A DNA stretch of 64,000 bases from Ophioderma brevispina (GCA_023653785.1 JAMKCH010071742.1:58656-122655); one strand, 5' to 3'. Positions 47,101-60,114 are shown, counted from the first letter of the stretch. The notes: generated by a model from the sequence alone, not told the origin. Numbers and translations are program-made.

Positions 47101-47173
47101 GTGGCGTGGTCTAATGGTTAGGGAGCTTGCCTTTGGACCCAAGGATCCCAGGTTCAAATCTCGGTGGGGCCAC
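47101..47173 (+). ncRNA. tRNA-like SINE head (not a functional tRNA)
   Basis: 73 nt with a box-A-like TGGTCTAATGGTTAGG, a box-B-like GGTTCAAATC and pairing ends GTGGC/GCCAC. The anticodon stem does not close properly around CCTTTGGACC (CTTG/CAAG with a 10-nt loop) and the T stem has a mismatch, so an anticodon cannot be assigned. A SINE or tRNA pseudogene directly abutting R1 copy B is the best reading. Confidence 0.6.
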
Positions 47174-47807
47174 TAGCTGGATTTATTCAAGGTACTCAAT
47201 TCTGGATTTAATTTGTATAAGAGATATGGCCATGCGTTTTGAACTGGTCCAGTAACATTAAGGAGCCAGACAATCCGTGCGAAAGTTCTCGGTTTGATAT
47301 TAATTTTTAAGCACTTAAACATACAACTACCTAGGCAAATTACCAATCAAATTGAAGCTCTTGATGAGTGCTTTAAAATGAGATATAAATCTTCCATGTA
47401 GCATTCGGGAACTATCGTAAATTAAAAGAAATAATGGTATCGGGGAGCAGAGGACCCGATATGTAAAATATACTATACCTCAGTATGGATATCAGGGAAT
47501 GCTGGAACTTTCATGAATTACTTATTTACCCTTATTTTTGGCATTATTTAATTGTTCTGAGGACAATATGATTATTATATATGATAAAAAGTTAATTTAT
47601 TTTAAAATTCATTCTTTTCATTGTCTGGGGCCGAGGATGAGCAAATATGGTTGAAGAGATTCATAGATCTTCCGCAAATATGTATTTCTTTTTTCTTGGT
47701 TTTTATATTGATATATTTTACTGGTGATTGGGAAATAGGAATGAAATGACATAATTAACAAATATGTATAGGCCTTTTGGAGTATTTTCTCCTTTGTGTT
47801 ACTTCAG

Positions 47808-48010
47808 ATGGCATAAACACATTGACTGAAAATACATGTGTCAGAATATACACAATGCAGGTTCACGGGTTATCAGAGGATTCTATTATAAGAGACTTTC
47901 AACAGAAGCTATTGTACCAAAAGAAAGTGTTTTGTATGTAGGTGTTGACTTGCAGGAAGACCCAAATCAACCACATCTACACTTACTGAAATCAGTGGAT
48001 GAGTGCAACA
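47808..48010 (+). other. Possible cellular exon of unknown function
   Basis: A good acceptor (TTTTCTCCTTTGTGTTACTTCAG, pyrimidine-rich, ending 47807) and a donor-like ACA|GTATGT at 48011 bound 203 nt. Two frames are largely open. One reads MCQNIHNAGSRVIRGFYYKR and continues to VDECNS at the donor; the other, open from the acceptor (VRIYTMQVHGLSEDSII), stops after about 44 codons. Neither was recognised. It lies outside all elements I could define, which is why it is listed. Confidence 0.25.
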
Positions 48011-48060
48011 GTATGTATTCCATTTCATCGTGTATAGAATCCCGAAACTCATACTATTAA

Positions 48061-48880
48061 ATCTTATATAGGTTAATTAACAGGTGAATTTATTTCTGGT
48101 GTTGTTTTATATCAATACTTCAGGTTTTCTTTTCTAGTATAATTTAAGTGCATTTTGTTCATGGTAATTATATTTTTAAATTCTTAAGACGGGAATTTCA
48201 TCATCTCACAAAAATGATTGCACATCTGAAAAACCATAACAGATGGGTATAGGGAAAGTATATGTATTTAAAAAGCTCTCAGTCTAAGCAATTCAAATTA
48301 GGATCTTTTGGACATGGAGTATTAGAGTAAAAAAATTGGGTGAAGGCAATTTTTCCAAAAAAAAAATTGGAAAAAAATGATGCTTGACTGGCTTTTAACT
48401 TTTATTAACTTACCCTACTTTTTAAAACATTGCATTTTTGCGAATCTTGTGAAATTTTCCTATCAGAAAATGTAACTTTTGATATATTAGGTCCCACCGA
48501 AAAATGTTATAATTTAATTTTCTATGAAAAATGACGCGATTTTAAGAGGACCGATTTTTGGCATGTGCACCGAAAAAATTGCCATCTCAAAAACGCATGG
48601 CCTTATTGGTGAAACTCAGGAATTACCCACTCTCGTCATGGTTCATTGATATGGGCAAAGGAAACCATGAAAACTCTCACTTCCATTCATTGTGTATTGT
48701 GTTTGATTAGTTTGTTTGGATTGTTGCAACATGGCGCTGATTAAACTGCTGCCTTGAAGATGCATTGTTTTGTTTGATAGTTGAGTGTTATGTCTATGGC
48801 AATTTAGCCTACCGGACGATACGAGATTAAATAAAACCCAGTATTATTTTATACCTACTTATTTGAGCAATTCTATGGGG
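48061..48880. other. Gene-free stretch
   Basis: A/T-rich with short A runs; no feature recognised beyond a 16-nt word (GGCCATGCGTTTTTGA, inverse at 48590) that nearly repeats one at 47237. Confidence 0.35.
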
Positions 48881-49069
48881 TCGTAGCAGGTATTTGATAA
48901 ATGTAACAAAAATGTAGCCAAAAAAAAATATACTGCAATTTCACTCTACAAACTACCTGGGCGATGCAGTAGAGGGTCATACTATCGTGGGCATCAAACC
49001 TTTTAGTATCGTGATGACGTTAAACGAAGCCATTTTTAGGCCCATACAGAAAAGCAATGGGCTACTTTA

Positions 49070-50175
49070 TGGTTTATAATTTGTGTGAGAATGAATGACG
49101 TTTAAGGTTCTCTTTACTGTCAAGTATTTATGACAATGCTCACACTGATAACGTTTACAATTGATGTGAGTATGAATGTTTCAGTAAGATGTGTCTTCTG
49201 TGCAAACCATTTCTACTCACACTGGTAGGGTTTCCTTTGTGTTGAGTCGGCAATAGGGACGTTTAAGATTCCTTACTGCAAACATTGCTGAACAATAACT
49301 CACACTGATAGGGTTTCTCCTGTGTGGAGTACGAATGTGGGGGGGAAACACAAGAGCTTCCTTCCGCGCAAAGGATTTCTGACAGTATTCACACTGTATG
49401 GTTCTCCTTTATGTGCACATCAAGAATTATGCCTCTTATGATGGTCTTTTGTCCAAAGCATTTCGGACAATACTCGACACTGAAAGGGTCTTGTGAAGAA
49501 TTTGTGAGTAAGAAATGTTGAGTAAGGCATGACTTTATGTGAAAAGTATTTCTGACAATACCACCACTGGTAGGGTTTCTGCTTTGTGTGAGTACGAATG
49601 TGACGTTTAAAGATCTTCCTTTTGTGCAAAACATTTCTGACAAATACTCCCAACTCAATATGGTTTCTCCATTGTTGAGTACGAAGTGTCCATAAGATGC
49701 CCTCGTTAACATTTCTGACATACTCACACTGGAGGGTTTTTTCTCCTTTTGTGAGTACGAATGTGACGTTTAAATTTCCCTTTATTGCAAAACATTTCCT
49801 GACAATACTCAACCTGATAGGGTTTTCTCTTTGTGTGATTACGAATGTGACATCAAGGCCTTCCTTCCGTGCAAAGCATTTGTCTGGCATTCACACTGGT
49901 AGGGTTTTCTTCTTCTCCTTTATGTGCACATCAAGAATATGCCTCTATGATTGGTCTTTTGTCCAAGCATTTCTGACAATACTTCGCACTGAAGGGTTCT
50001 TTGCAGATTTGCCTGATGTACTTTTCTTGCTGCACATGTTTGCTTTGTGAATTCAAATATTTTTTCTTTCTGTGCAATGCATTATGCTGTCTTTCTTGTA
50101 GTCTATCCAATGATTGCAAAATATTCCACAATACCTACAACACAAATTGTCTGTATCTCTCATTGTGATTTTGTA
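49070..50175 (-). pseudogene. Zinc-finger paralogue, frame-broken
   Basis: Aligns along its whole length to the gene at 15.5-16.4 kb, including the finger linkers (CACACAAAG-AGAAACCCTACC in reverse), the N-terminal divergent finger, the splice-acceptor-like TTATTTTTTCAG at 50317 and both flanks. At least eight fingers can be traced, but single-base gains and losses break the frame in almost every finger, for example around 49610-49700. Either a decayed duplicate or a poorly assembled, once intact copy. The flanks extend the duplication to about 48880-50450. Confidence 0.82.
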
Positions 50176-50459
50176 ATGCTCACAAGAGTCCACTTAAGGA
50201 AATCTGTTTTCACTTAGTCTAGTCAAGTTTTAGCATGTTCATAGAGTTTTTCAGAAATGGAGTCTTCCTTTGAAGTTGTGAGTGGGCAAATAAACAAAGC
50301 CGACTTGAGTTCACATCTGAAAAAAATAACAATGAACCAAATAATTGATCTTTAACATTTCCATTATCAAAAAATGTCAAAATTTATTACACCACGATGA
50401 ATGAGGGTACATGTACAGAAAATTCCTAGTACTCAATATCCCTTCACCCTTTACACAAG

Positions 50460-50930
50460 TCTTATTTCAACATTTCAAGGGCTGACCTTTTTGACATTTC
50501 CCCAACACCTCAGATCCAGGGGAGGAACCTGGAGAATGAATTACAGGCTAGTAGCTAGTTTGGGCTGGTCCTTTAAATATACCCACGTTTGCTTACTCTA
50601 GCTCATACTAGAAAAACAGAAATGGCAAAATGTTACCTTTTTGTGAAATGTTGACTTTTTTAAACATTTCCACCCCCTGAAAAACACAGGGGAGGACCCT
50701 GAGGGGGAAGGAAATTACATGGTTAGTAGGGGATGGCCCTCTATAATATACCCAAGTTTGGTACCTCTACTCATCTAGAAGGAAAGATATGGCAAAATGT
50801 GACCTTTTTCGACAGTTCCCAACACCCTGTTCCCGACCCAGGGGAGGGACCCTGGCGGTAGGTAATGAAAGTACTGGTTAGTAGGGGACTGGTACCATAC
50901 TACAAGATACTAAGTTGGCTACTATAGGCT
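50460..50930. repeat. Three-unit tandem array, period about 155-170 bp
   Basis: CCAGGGGAGGAACCTGG (50516), ACAGGGGAGGACCCTG (50687) and CCAGGGGAGGGACCCTGG (50841) head units that also share GGTTAGTAGGGGA-TGG, ATATACCCA-GTTTG and ATGGCAAAATGTGACCTTTT. The core is itself a short inverted repeat (CCAGGG/CCCTGG). Confidence 0.7.
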
Positions 50931-51329
50931 TATCTGGAAAAAAAGTTATGGGCATGTTGACTTTTTTTATCCAGACTCCACACACGTTACACATCCAGAA
51001 TGGCCATTTCATAAGCCGGATTTTGCTGCACAAACCGTCCAAAAATCAAAAAATCCAGATTTTGCATATAGGTATTTCCTAACAAGGAGGGCTGTATAGT
51101 GTGAGGACTTACCCAGATCACAATATACCAAACTTCATGTTTACTTGAAATCCATGACAAAAACAACCACAAAATTTGACTGTGTTATATTGTGGTAATG
51201 CTATAGATAAATCATTAATTTACCAAAATTAGAGTAACTTGTTATATACCACAAAAATACCACATCAGTAAACACAACAAACTGCACATAGGCCACAATG
51301 TACCACATCAATGTTAAGATAACTACAGG

Positions 51330-51610
51330 GGCCTACGCAGGATTTTTATGGGGGGTGCGGTATTGGAAAAAAGTGGAATTTTGGAAAAAAATGGACTCAC
51401 CTAACCCCCTAAAAAATGTCCTTTTTTGGACGTATTGAAAATGTCTCACCAAAAAAAGTGGACTTTTTGTCAATATTATTTCTCTTACAGTTTGACCCTT
51501 TTATCAAAAATCAGCAAAAAAGTGGAACCCTTTTTCCCTTTTGTGGAATTTTTTTGGGGTGGGTGGAGGGGTGCGACCGCACCCCTTCCCCCTCACTTTA
51601 AACTATTCGG
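51330..51610 (+). repeat. Dispersed repeat R2, copy A
   Basis: CCTACGCAGGATTTTTATGG, then CCTTTTTTGGACG, ATCAGCAAAAAAGTGGAACC and CTTTTGTGGAATTTTT. The same order of words is found at 60115-60320. The open frames across it (51416-51665) are not supported as coding. Confidence 0.6.
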
Positions 51611-52319
51611 CAAATTTCAATATTTTGCCTCGTTTCTAAGTTTGGAAACACTCAAGTGTATATAAATAGTCAATGTTGAACCAAACATTGATGTTTTGTC
51701 CAATTTAGATAAACTGTACAACCTCACAAAACTGCGTTGGAAGTTAAAAAATCTTGATTTCATTTTTAATTAAAATATAAAACTAATTGATGTTTTTCCC
51801 TTTTTCCTGCAAATACATAATTTTGGAATGTCAAGATTTAAACAAACATGTTGCCTTGAAATTCACACAATATTGCTTTTCCCAAGCAGGACGAACAAGA
51901 CCGAGAATGTCTCGGAAGATGCGAAATGAATGAATAGCAATGTGATGCAGTGACAGGAGGGGGGGGTGGGTACTCAGTGGGAAAAGGGGGTACCGGGTAC
52001 ATAGTGCCGCCGATATGGGTCACAATTTTCACGCCTTACTATAACGAGTGCACCAATGATGGAGTAAAACAACCATCAATTTTGGGATGGTTAGGGGAAT
52101 GAATAATTGTGGGGTCATAGGTCATGTAGGGTCTTTACAGGTCAATTGACATATAGCCATGGGGTCTTGGCCAGTGGTTATCTTGAGCAAGTCAAAGGGC
52201 ATATGGGCCAAAGAGGTATTTGTGCATACCATAAGAGAGTTTGGACCGGTGGGTTCTTTAATTGTATTTACTAGGCAGTCTTGGTTTGGCTATAACCTGT
52301 ATTTGTGATCACCTGGATT
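51611..52319. other. Gene-free stretch
   Basis: Nothing recognised except a G run at 51958-51966 followed by TGGGTACTCAG. Confidence 0.35.
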
Positions 52320-52369
52320 GAAAGACCCTCGGGTTTGCGGTTCACTTGACCCTTTTTGACCGACATTTG

Positions 52370-52800
52370 CCCCAAAATAACCCTTTAAAACGTGACCACA
52401 AAGGGAAACTATTTACCAACAGAACAAAACTCATATCCATACGTCCAAACACACCAAGTTACCCGAAAACGCCCCTGGATGACCTTGAATCCAAAAATCC
52501 CCTCTGAAAACGTGAACACAAAAAACTAGATGCGAAACTCACCCACCACACCAAACCTATATCCATACGTAAAAGCCAAGGCCAAGCTACCCGAAAACGC
52601 CCCCCGAATGACCTTTGACCCCAAAATGACCCCTCGAAAACGTGACCACAAAACTACATGGCAAACTACCACCCATACAAAAAAACTGTTATCCATTATA
52701 TTCAAAGCACGGCCAAGTTACCGATAATGACCCCTGGAATGACCTTGACCCAAAAACTGACCCCCTAGAAATGTGACCACAAAAAACTCGTACGGCGAAT
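52370..52800. repeat. Tandem array, about four units of 120-130 bp
   Basis: AACGTGACCACAAA near 52390, 52510 (GTGAACAC), 52640 and 52770, each followed by CATATCCATACGT-like text, a (C)AAGTTACCCGAAAACGCCCC block and TGACCTTGACCCC. The last unit is the most diverged. Confidence 0.72.
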
Positions 52801-52869
52801 GACATGAAAGGTTGAAGAAAACGTCAACTTGAAAAGGTTCGTTAACTTGAAAACGGAGCCACCTACATA

Positions 52870-53050
52870 GGGATACAAGTCAACTCGCCCCAAATACAAA
52901 AACTAGCCCCACGTAAATAAATGGCCCATACAAAACTGCCCAAGTACAACTCGCCCCACGTAGTACACAACTCGGCCACACATAGTACAAACTCGACCCA
53001 CTTCTACAACTCGCCCCTAAAAGTACAAACTGGGCCAACTATATAAAATT
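52870..53050. repeat. Short-unit minisatellite
   Basis: About eight degenerate units of 20-25 bp of the type GTACAACTCGCCCCACGTA. Confidence 0.7.
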
Positions 53051-54480
53051 CCCCAGGTTACAATGTACAAACACTGAATATCAAAATAAATCTAAACGTA
53101 GAGGTAAATTGCTAAATTGCGCAGATATCGAGCGAGCTAGAATCGGGCTAGAATTTGAGGCTAATTTGTGAGATGCGGTTTGATTAGGGCGTTACATCAC
53201 TGGATGTCCCCAATCTCAAATCCCATGATCCTTTTTCAAATATTTTTTACTCTACTTTGCCGATTATATTTTAAGGCGAAGGTTTTGATAGGTACGGGAA
53301 ACAAGGAAAAGATCGCAGGGGCCACCTAACATGCTAAATATATATTTTATTCTGTTACTTCTGTGTTACACTGAATGATCAGGTTTTTTCCTTGGTTTGT
53401 TTCATCAACACAAACTAGATAATTTATCTATATGCCTTTTTCATCATGAAAGGGTTAATTTACACTACCATTTATTATCCTTTTGATATTCGCAGACGCT
53501 AATGACATTGTAAATGTTTAATTATTCAAAGTAGTAAAACACCAATGCTCCACAACGAACTGACGGGAAAACGCAGTTGTAAGGTTAGGTTTGAGAGCAA
53601 GCAAATTAAACTTAAGGATAGGGCTTTGTATAAGAGTCTCTCAAATCGAACATTATGCAGTTGAGAGTAATCCATACAATTGGATCGTTTGAGAGTCTCT
53701 TGAGAGGGGTCAAAGAAATGGCTGCATGGATTTCACCCGGAATTTAATCGATTAATCCACATCCGTGATGTTTTCAGTCGTGTTACAACTTCCAATTTGC
53801 TTTAGCTTAGTGTCTTCCAGCCGATATCCATCGTGTTTGTTTGCCAGCTCGTTGAATCCCAGGCTTCACAAGAGAGTAAAGCGTATAGGGAACTAGTCAA
53901 CGTGAAACTCACGGTACAAATTTTGGGTGATCGAGTACATGTTATGTAGTCTATGAATGTAGTATGTAGTACACAGTAAACACGGACAGATTCATATTTA
54001 AAAAAGTTTAATTATTTGTTTCAATATAAAATTATTTTGTTGTCATGTTTTCGCGTTCCCCTATGTTGGATGAACCGCTTCGCGTGTGCCCCTGTGTTAA
54101 AGTGTTAAAACCAAACGTCAATAATAACTATCTAAAGTGCTATTAATTATTGTTCAAAACACCAAAACGGCATTGACCAAAAATATAATTCTATACTGGC
54201 TTCCTTTCCAATAAGGCACAGTCAATAAGGTAAGGATTAATTAAGCTAAAAGTGATCATCGGAAATGAAATTGTTTTCTTTATTGGATTCAATGCTTAAA
54301 ATGTTTAATTTAGCTTAATGATAATTATAATTTGCAAAAGAAGGATTGCTTAAAATAGAAATCAATATTCCCCGAAAATGGACATAACACGCATACAATT
54401 GTCCAAATTGACGGATTTTTTAAGTTTGTTCATTAGTGTGGTCTAATATATTTATACTAATTATTATTTTTTAAAAAATT
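53051..54480. other. Gene-free stretch
   Basis: A short internal repeat (GAGAGTCTCTCAAATCG / TTTGAGAGTCTCTTGAGAG, 53625-53705) is the only structure noticed. Confidence 0.4.
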
Positions 54481-54496
54481 TTCAACATTACTAATA

Positions 54497-55105
54497 CACT
54501 GTAAAAACTTACAGTGGCAATTTACAGGAAAAATACTGTACAAAAACTTCCCAAAAACGTACAGTATTGGTGTAATTTGGAAATTACGGTAAAATACCGT
54601 AATTTTATGGCCAATTTCCAGGCCTTATAATGACAAAATCTAAAAGTGAAAGCTTTATTCGAAACGTAATGAGTAGTAACACCATCAAACACTGAATATG
54701 AATTTTTCCAATTAGAACATTAAGTACTAAAAATATACAGGAAAAATTACTGTAAATTTTCAGGACAATCCTGGCAGCAATTCTGCCAACAAAAACCCCG
54801 TTAAAAATATAGCTTTTACAGGTTTGATCATTCAAATTTGCTGTATATTTTACAGTTTGATTTTTTTTATTGTTTTTTATTTGGTTATTTTAAAGTATTG
54901 CATGTAAAAAAAATTGTGGATAGGCACCTACTAAGTGAGGTAGTTGTCAGTGCTTTTTATTCTTCAACACATTAATAATCTTTGTAATAACTCACCAATG
55001 TTTTTAAGAGTTTTGTTTAAATTAATTTTCAGTATACTGTCAAATTTTACGGTAATTTGGTGCCCAGGATTTTTACTCTAAAATGTTACAGTATTTTTGT
55101 CAGTG
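54497..55105. mobile_element. MITE with CACTG...CAGTG termini
   Basis: Begins CACTGTAAAAACTTACAG and ends TTACAGTATTTTTGTCAGTG. Several TTTACAGTATTT words and a palindromic ATTACGGTAAAATACCGTAAT near 54580 lie inside. CACTR termini suggest the CACTA (EnSpm) superfamily. The target duplication is not clear (TA on both sides). No transposase. The minus-strand frame 54605-54835 is not coding. Confidence 0.65.
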
Positions 55106-56519
55106 TATTCTTATTAAGTATGACCATGATTCGTAATAAAATTTTAGGGCCAAGGCAACGAGAGATTCCATATACCGGATGTGCTTAAAAAAATATCCCC
55201 ATCTGAAAGCGATTAATCTGAAAATGAGTGATTTTTTAAAAAAAATCCAATTGGAGCAAAGTAATAAATTAAGGGTGTTATTGCTTTATTGAAATATAAT
55301 TTACACAAATCAAAAATCACCTTTGTTCACTTTAAGATATATTGCTGATGCACAACTACAAGGTGGGAAATCGATTACCTGTTTAATCTTTCGAAATATT
55401 TCAGGAAATATGGATTGCCTTGAAAGAATATCATTATTTTTGCCCGATTGTCACGTCCGAGTCCCAGTCGGACCCCGCCAAGGTATGGGACTACGATACG
55501 CAACAGTATCCCTTTTAATAAATTGACCTATAAAATCCATATGTGGGAAGAACCTCGTAAATAGAAATAAAAAAGCATATATTGTTGTATAATCAAAAAA
55601 TAAAGTTCAGTTTGATAGTCGCATATGAAGATGTAGTAGAGTTACCATTTCCATGTAAAAAGGGTTATATATAAAGTAGAATGTTGATTCCACAAATTAT
55701 ACTCATTGCTGACATTTACGGATTCATACTGAAGTTTTATTTTCAGCATATAAGTAGACATTGTATTGGAGATAAGTAGTGCTGGAATAGAGGCAATGGG
55801 GTGTTATAAGAAACATATTAACAAAATATGAGATGAAGTTGGAACCTTGTTCGGGAATGTCTTCGATTATAACCCCACTGAGTGGCGTCCGACCCGGGGG
55901 AGTTGCCCATCGGATCGTAAAAGCGGGGACGATGTGCGACCAAAAATGCTTTTCCTCCCTCTTAGGAATATTTCGGCCAGTTTCAGCATACTAAATGTGG
56001 GCAAAAATTAATCTGGATCGGACTGCATCGATGGTGAGGTTTGAACTTTCTGTGCCCATAGTGTAATTAAGTTGAATGATGTGGGGTATTTAAAGACAGA
56101 AATTCTGGCAATCGAAACTACACCGCACCACTCACTGTCACCGCTATAGCCCGATAAGGTATTCTTTCAGGAGAGGTCTGATTTAATTGGTCTATAGTTC
56201 GAGTGATTTGGAACCCGTTTTTCCACCGAAAAAAAAAAAACAGAGATTGTATCTTCCACATACACCAAAATTCCAGAGTGCAAAGCGTCTGGATCAAATT
56301 CACCTCGGGATTTAGGTAAAGGTCATAGAAAGGTATGACTATGAGTAAAGGTGGTTAATCTTGAAGTCATTTGCCATTACAGAAAAGTGATTTACACCTC
56401 ATTCTACAACAGAACATATAGTCCGGCAGCAGATGTCACTATAGTAATCACTACTGCGATAATTGTGGCCAACTTGATTTTTCACTTTCATGTGTTCAAG
56501 GACACCACGAGGAATCGCT
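55106..56519. other. Gene-free stretch
   Basis: No recognisable domain, TIR or tandem unit. The plus frame at 55323-55526 and the minus frame at 56118-56303 show no family signature. Confidence 0.4.
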
Positions 56520-57060
56520 TTCAACTTGTCGCCAATTTACAGTGTCGTAATTTCGTCACCCCTGGGGCGCTTTTTTCAAAATGGCCGGGGGGGCCAAAAT
56601 CATCGAAACTCGAATCAAGCGTAATTGTTTACCAGAAATAACCAATCTAATAAGGTCAAGTTTCTGATAATTTTGGTAAAGTGACGGCTAGAAATGTTTT
56701 AAAACCAAAACAGTGTTGTTCGGGAAATGGGTAGAGGGGCTTTTTTGTTCAAAATGGCCGCCAAAATTAAGAAAATTCTTTAACCTATATTTTTCCAAAG
56801 CCATCTAATATGGTCAAGTGAACTCTAGAATGTTTTAAATTAAAATAAAAACAGTGTTGTTCAGGATGATTGATAGTTTGTTGTTTCCAAAATGGCCATC
56901 CCGATCATAAAAAATTAATAAAAGCATAATGTTTGCGACAGAACATTATCGACTAGTTGTTTTCTCGCTGATTTTGGAAGTGATCTCTGGAATGTTTTTC
57001 CTATAAACTGTGTCATTCACGAATAATTGAGGGCAAGTTTTCTAAAATGACTAAAATTCA
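56520..57060. repeat. Tandem array with AAAATGGCC core (array 4)
   Basis: TTTTTTCAAAATGGCC at about 56572, TTGTTCAAAATGGCCGCC at about 56746 and TTTCCAAAATGGCCATCC at 56885, each preceded by CAGTGTTGTTC-like text and followed by AAGTGATCTCTGGAATGTTTT-like text. Spacing is 173 and 138 bp. Confidence 0.65.
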
Positions 57061-57689
57061 CAACAACAAAAAATTACCTAAAAACACTTCCCAGTAGGAT
57101 AATTTTCAAGATTATATGAATGTCACTCTTTAAAGAAAGATGTTTTACTTTTACGTAGCACAATCACATTATTATTTGTAAAAGGGTGGCTTTCTTGTAA
57201 AGTGGATGTCAACCCTTAAACATGTCTATACTAAAACATACTAACACAGAGAGGGCTTAATCCTACCGCTCTAAAGCTTTTGCTGCCAGTTCTTTTTTAT
57301 TGTATCCCTCTCAGCAATGATGAATGGCATCTTCAATAGCGCTTTCGACTAGCATATCGAGTCTTCAAGGTCAAGCTTTCATCCTTGGGAAACAGCTAGA
57401 AATCACATGGTGTCGTGTTGGACTGTAAAGGGGACATGGCAAGATATGACTGTCGTTTGATTCAACAAATTCTTTTCCAAGAGTAAACCTATGATTTGAA
57501 GCATTGCCACGATGCAGAAAAAAATCACGGTATTCCCATCTTGATTGCCGACTTCTATTCGAGCACCGTGGCAAAAACCCGTAAAATGTACTAATAACAT
57601 TGTGGAGTTTAATTTTTCACAATACCATATCCACCATCAAAAATCTTGTAACACAAAAACCTGATTGGGCCCATTGTACAGGGACATCG

Positions 57690-57950
57690 CTAAATCCCGG
57701 GGGAGGGGGGGGGGGGGGTATATATCCCCCAATCTTTTGATAAGGGGGGTGGTGGTACTAACGATCACCCCCCCATATTGATGCCCATTCATGTGTTTTG
57801 TGAACCAGAATAACCTCATTACCATAATAGTTTTAAAATGGTAAATCCTCCGCTCGCTTCTCGCGCATTTTGTTCTAATACATTACATTTACCATTTTTA
57901 GTTCGAATGGCAAACCAATTAGCCGCATGTGCTAGTAATGAATCTTTGTC
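57690..57950 (+). repeat. Dispersed repeat R3, copy A, with poly-G expansion
   Basis: Matches 62540-62770: a GGGGTATATAT start, a GATCACCCCCC block, GCCCATTCATGTGTTTTGTGA / GCCCGTTTGACC, TAATAGTTT-AAAATGGTAAA and CATTTACCATTTTTAGTTC. Where copy B has five G, this copy has GGGGGA followed by about fifteen G (57698-57718). Confidence 0.7.
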
Positions 57951-57959
57951 AGCAAACCA

Positions 57960-58650
57960 TGTTTTAATTCAGAAAATTAAGAATTTACGCCACCGGCAGT
58001 GATTGGGGGTCTTGCCATCTTTTATAAACCCAAACCCGAAATCGGGCCACTTTCACTCTCTCGTCTCCTTTCTCTGTTGTTAGAATATAGGACCTCTTGG
58101 CGTAAAGCTTTCTTAACAAAGCGTTATTTGTTGAGGATCTTATTTTCTCTGCTATTGTTTTTAATGTGCCAAGCAAGAGTGGTCAGCTATATGTGTGGTC
58201 CACAATGTTCCCACGGTAAGAGCTAAGGTTGATTGGCTCTTGGTCCTGAAAGAATGGGAGGAGCCCTTACTTGTTGATGGACAGGAGGTGGAGTTGTCTG
58301 GTCTATCAATTCAACTTTCTTAGGATCCTTGCATTACTAAGGAGGATGGCTGGGTGGGCCATAGATCCAATCTATCCCAGATCTGGGCTGACAGAGGAAT
58401 TACTAGAACTTCCATAACTCGTCTAGTCCAACTCCTGGCATTTCCAATTGCTCACATAACGCAAGTGGAGCCCTACCAAGGCAGACACCGTACAAGAATT
58501 GCATCCTTTGGGATGTGGTGTAGGAGGCGTATACTTCGCATCCATTGGAACGAGAAGAGGACAAACTCCATCGTTTTCTTCAGGAGATTTTGGTGAAAAA
58601 ACTCTGTCCAACGAGATCTGCATCATGAATCTAAGATATTTTTGGTCATT
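57960..58650. other. Unassigned stretch with short open frames
   Basis: Several overlapping frames of 60-80 codons on both strands. Composition is closer to coding than the surroundings, and a phrase such as DWLLVLKEWEEPLLVDGQE can be read with frame changes, but no motif identifies a family. It could be the remnant of a retroelement gene. Confidence 0.25.
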
Positions 58651-58652
58651 AT

Positions 58653-58793
58653 CCAGTGGCGTAGCCAGGGAGGGTGCTCAGGGGCACTAGCCCCCCGTCA
58701 AATTTGACAAAAATTCGTGCAAAATCAAGCCTTATTTGGACAAAGTTGCCAGCTCAGCCTCCCGTCACATTACAATCCTGGCTACACCCCTGG
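58653..58793. mobile_element. 141-bp MITE with CCAGTGGCGTAGCCAGG ends
   Basis: Left end CCAGTGGCGTAGCCAGG; right end CCTGGCTACACCCCTGG, its inverse with three mismatches. Very short, no ORF. The terminal wording is widespread in animal MITEs. The target duplication is uncertain. Confidence 0.75.
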
Positions 58794-60110
58794 TATCATG
58801 GCGTGGTGGAAACAACTTGGGAAATGTGATTATGCAAGGAATGTTTGAAGGCAAAAGAAGATATGCAGCCCAGAGCTTGGTGTTTTGAACCAAATTAAGG
58901 CGGTTACAGAACACCTGTGCTATTTCTATTGGCTGAAGATCGTCATCTCTGGCAAGCCGATATCTATTCTGAGGTCACGATCTGTCAGTCATGACAGAGC
59001 GAACCAATCAACCAACCAACCACTACTACTCATCAATCTTCTTGCAACTATATTTTTACAAGGCTGCTAAATAATATCAGAGTAAAATACCTATAATAGC
59101 CTTCCATATCTTGGGTCTTATTTGACGGACTTTGCGCCGATCTGTATAGCAAGCTGTCCTTTTCAATTGCAACAATCATGTATGCTTCTTCCCCATAAAC
59201 TAACTGCAAAATCGGCATGCATTCTTGTGTCCGCAAAATCGCCGAGTTTGACACCACATTTTATGTATAATAACCCTAAAATATTCTTTTAAATTTACCA
59301 CATGACTTGGCTCAAGTTGACCGCGAAGCGGCTCCGTGACCTAGAAGTTATTTATGCTAATGAAGTTACATAAAGAGGTTTATTTATCTGGCCTTTTGGG
59401 AATAGACAGTCTAATACCTGCAGATCAAACAATCAAAACTCATTTGCGAAAGACCTTTCACGTTAGGAGATTTTAAGTAGTTTCAGGGACATTGCTTTAT
59501 CCCCCCCCCCATATGATGCCAGCAAAAATCAGAATAGGCAATAAAGCTCTCTAGAGTTTGATAGAAAATATGTCAGCCCTATAAATTGGGCATGTTGCTC
59601 TGGCCCCCCTCTTTGGTGCGGGTAGTAATATCTAACCCTTTCTTTATAACATTCTCCTAACATAATTAGCCTCCCACTCAGTTCCATACTTTGCGCTAGG
59701 TAATCACGGTACCAGTTTTTTCCTCATTCCATGGCATATGACGGGATCTAATTATGGAAAAACTTCTACAAACGGGGCTGGGGACTTGTTGCATATATAT
59801 CGGATGCAATGGCGCGAATGTTTTCATTGTTATTCCCTAGAGAACACAAATGAGCACACACACGATCGGTTTCACCGTCCCGAGTTGCAGATTTAAATTG
59901 CAATCAATTTTGTCTTGATTACACCACTAACTGACATTAAGTGAAAAACTAAAATTCCTCATATGAATCCTTATTATCAAATTAGGCATTGTTATGACAA
60001 AGTATTACCAAGACGGCCTTCTTCTGGTACGAAAAGTTACCACCAAAAGCTACAACAGTATACTTTACCTCTCAATTTGTATCCAATCATGTGATTTGTG
60101 TAATTGGTGC
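58794..60110. other. Gene-free stretch
   Basis: Only short C runs (59501-59511) and no domain, TIR or array. Confidence 0.4.
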
Positions 60111-60114
60111 TATC

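Noticed and set aside
47101..47173. Functional tRNA gene
   Set aside because: Length is right, but the anticodon arm does not form a 5-bp stem with a 7-nt loop and the T stem has a mismatch. Treated as a SINE head.
56577..57060. Zinc-finger or YY1 gene promoter
   Set aside because: The core belongs to a tandem repeat; no exon, TATA box or CpG-rich region accompanies it.
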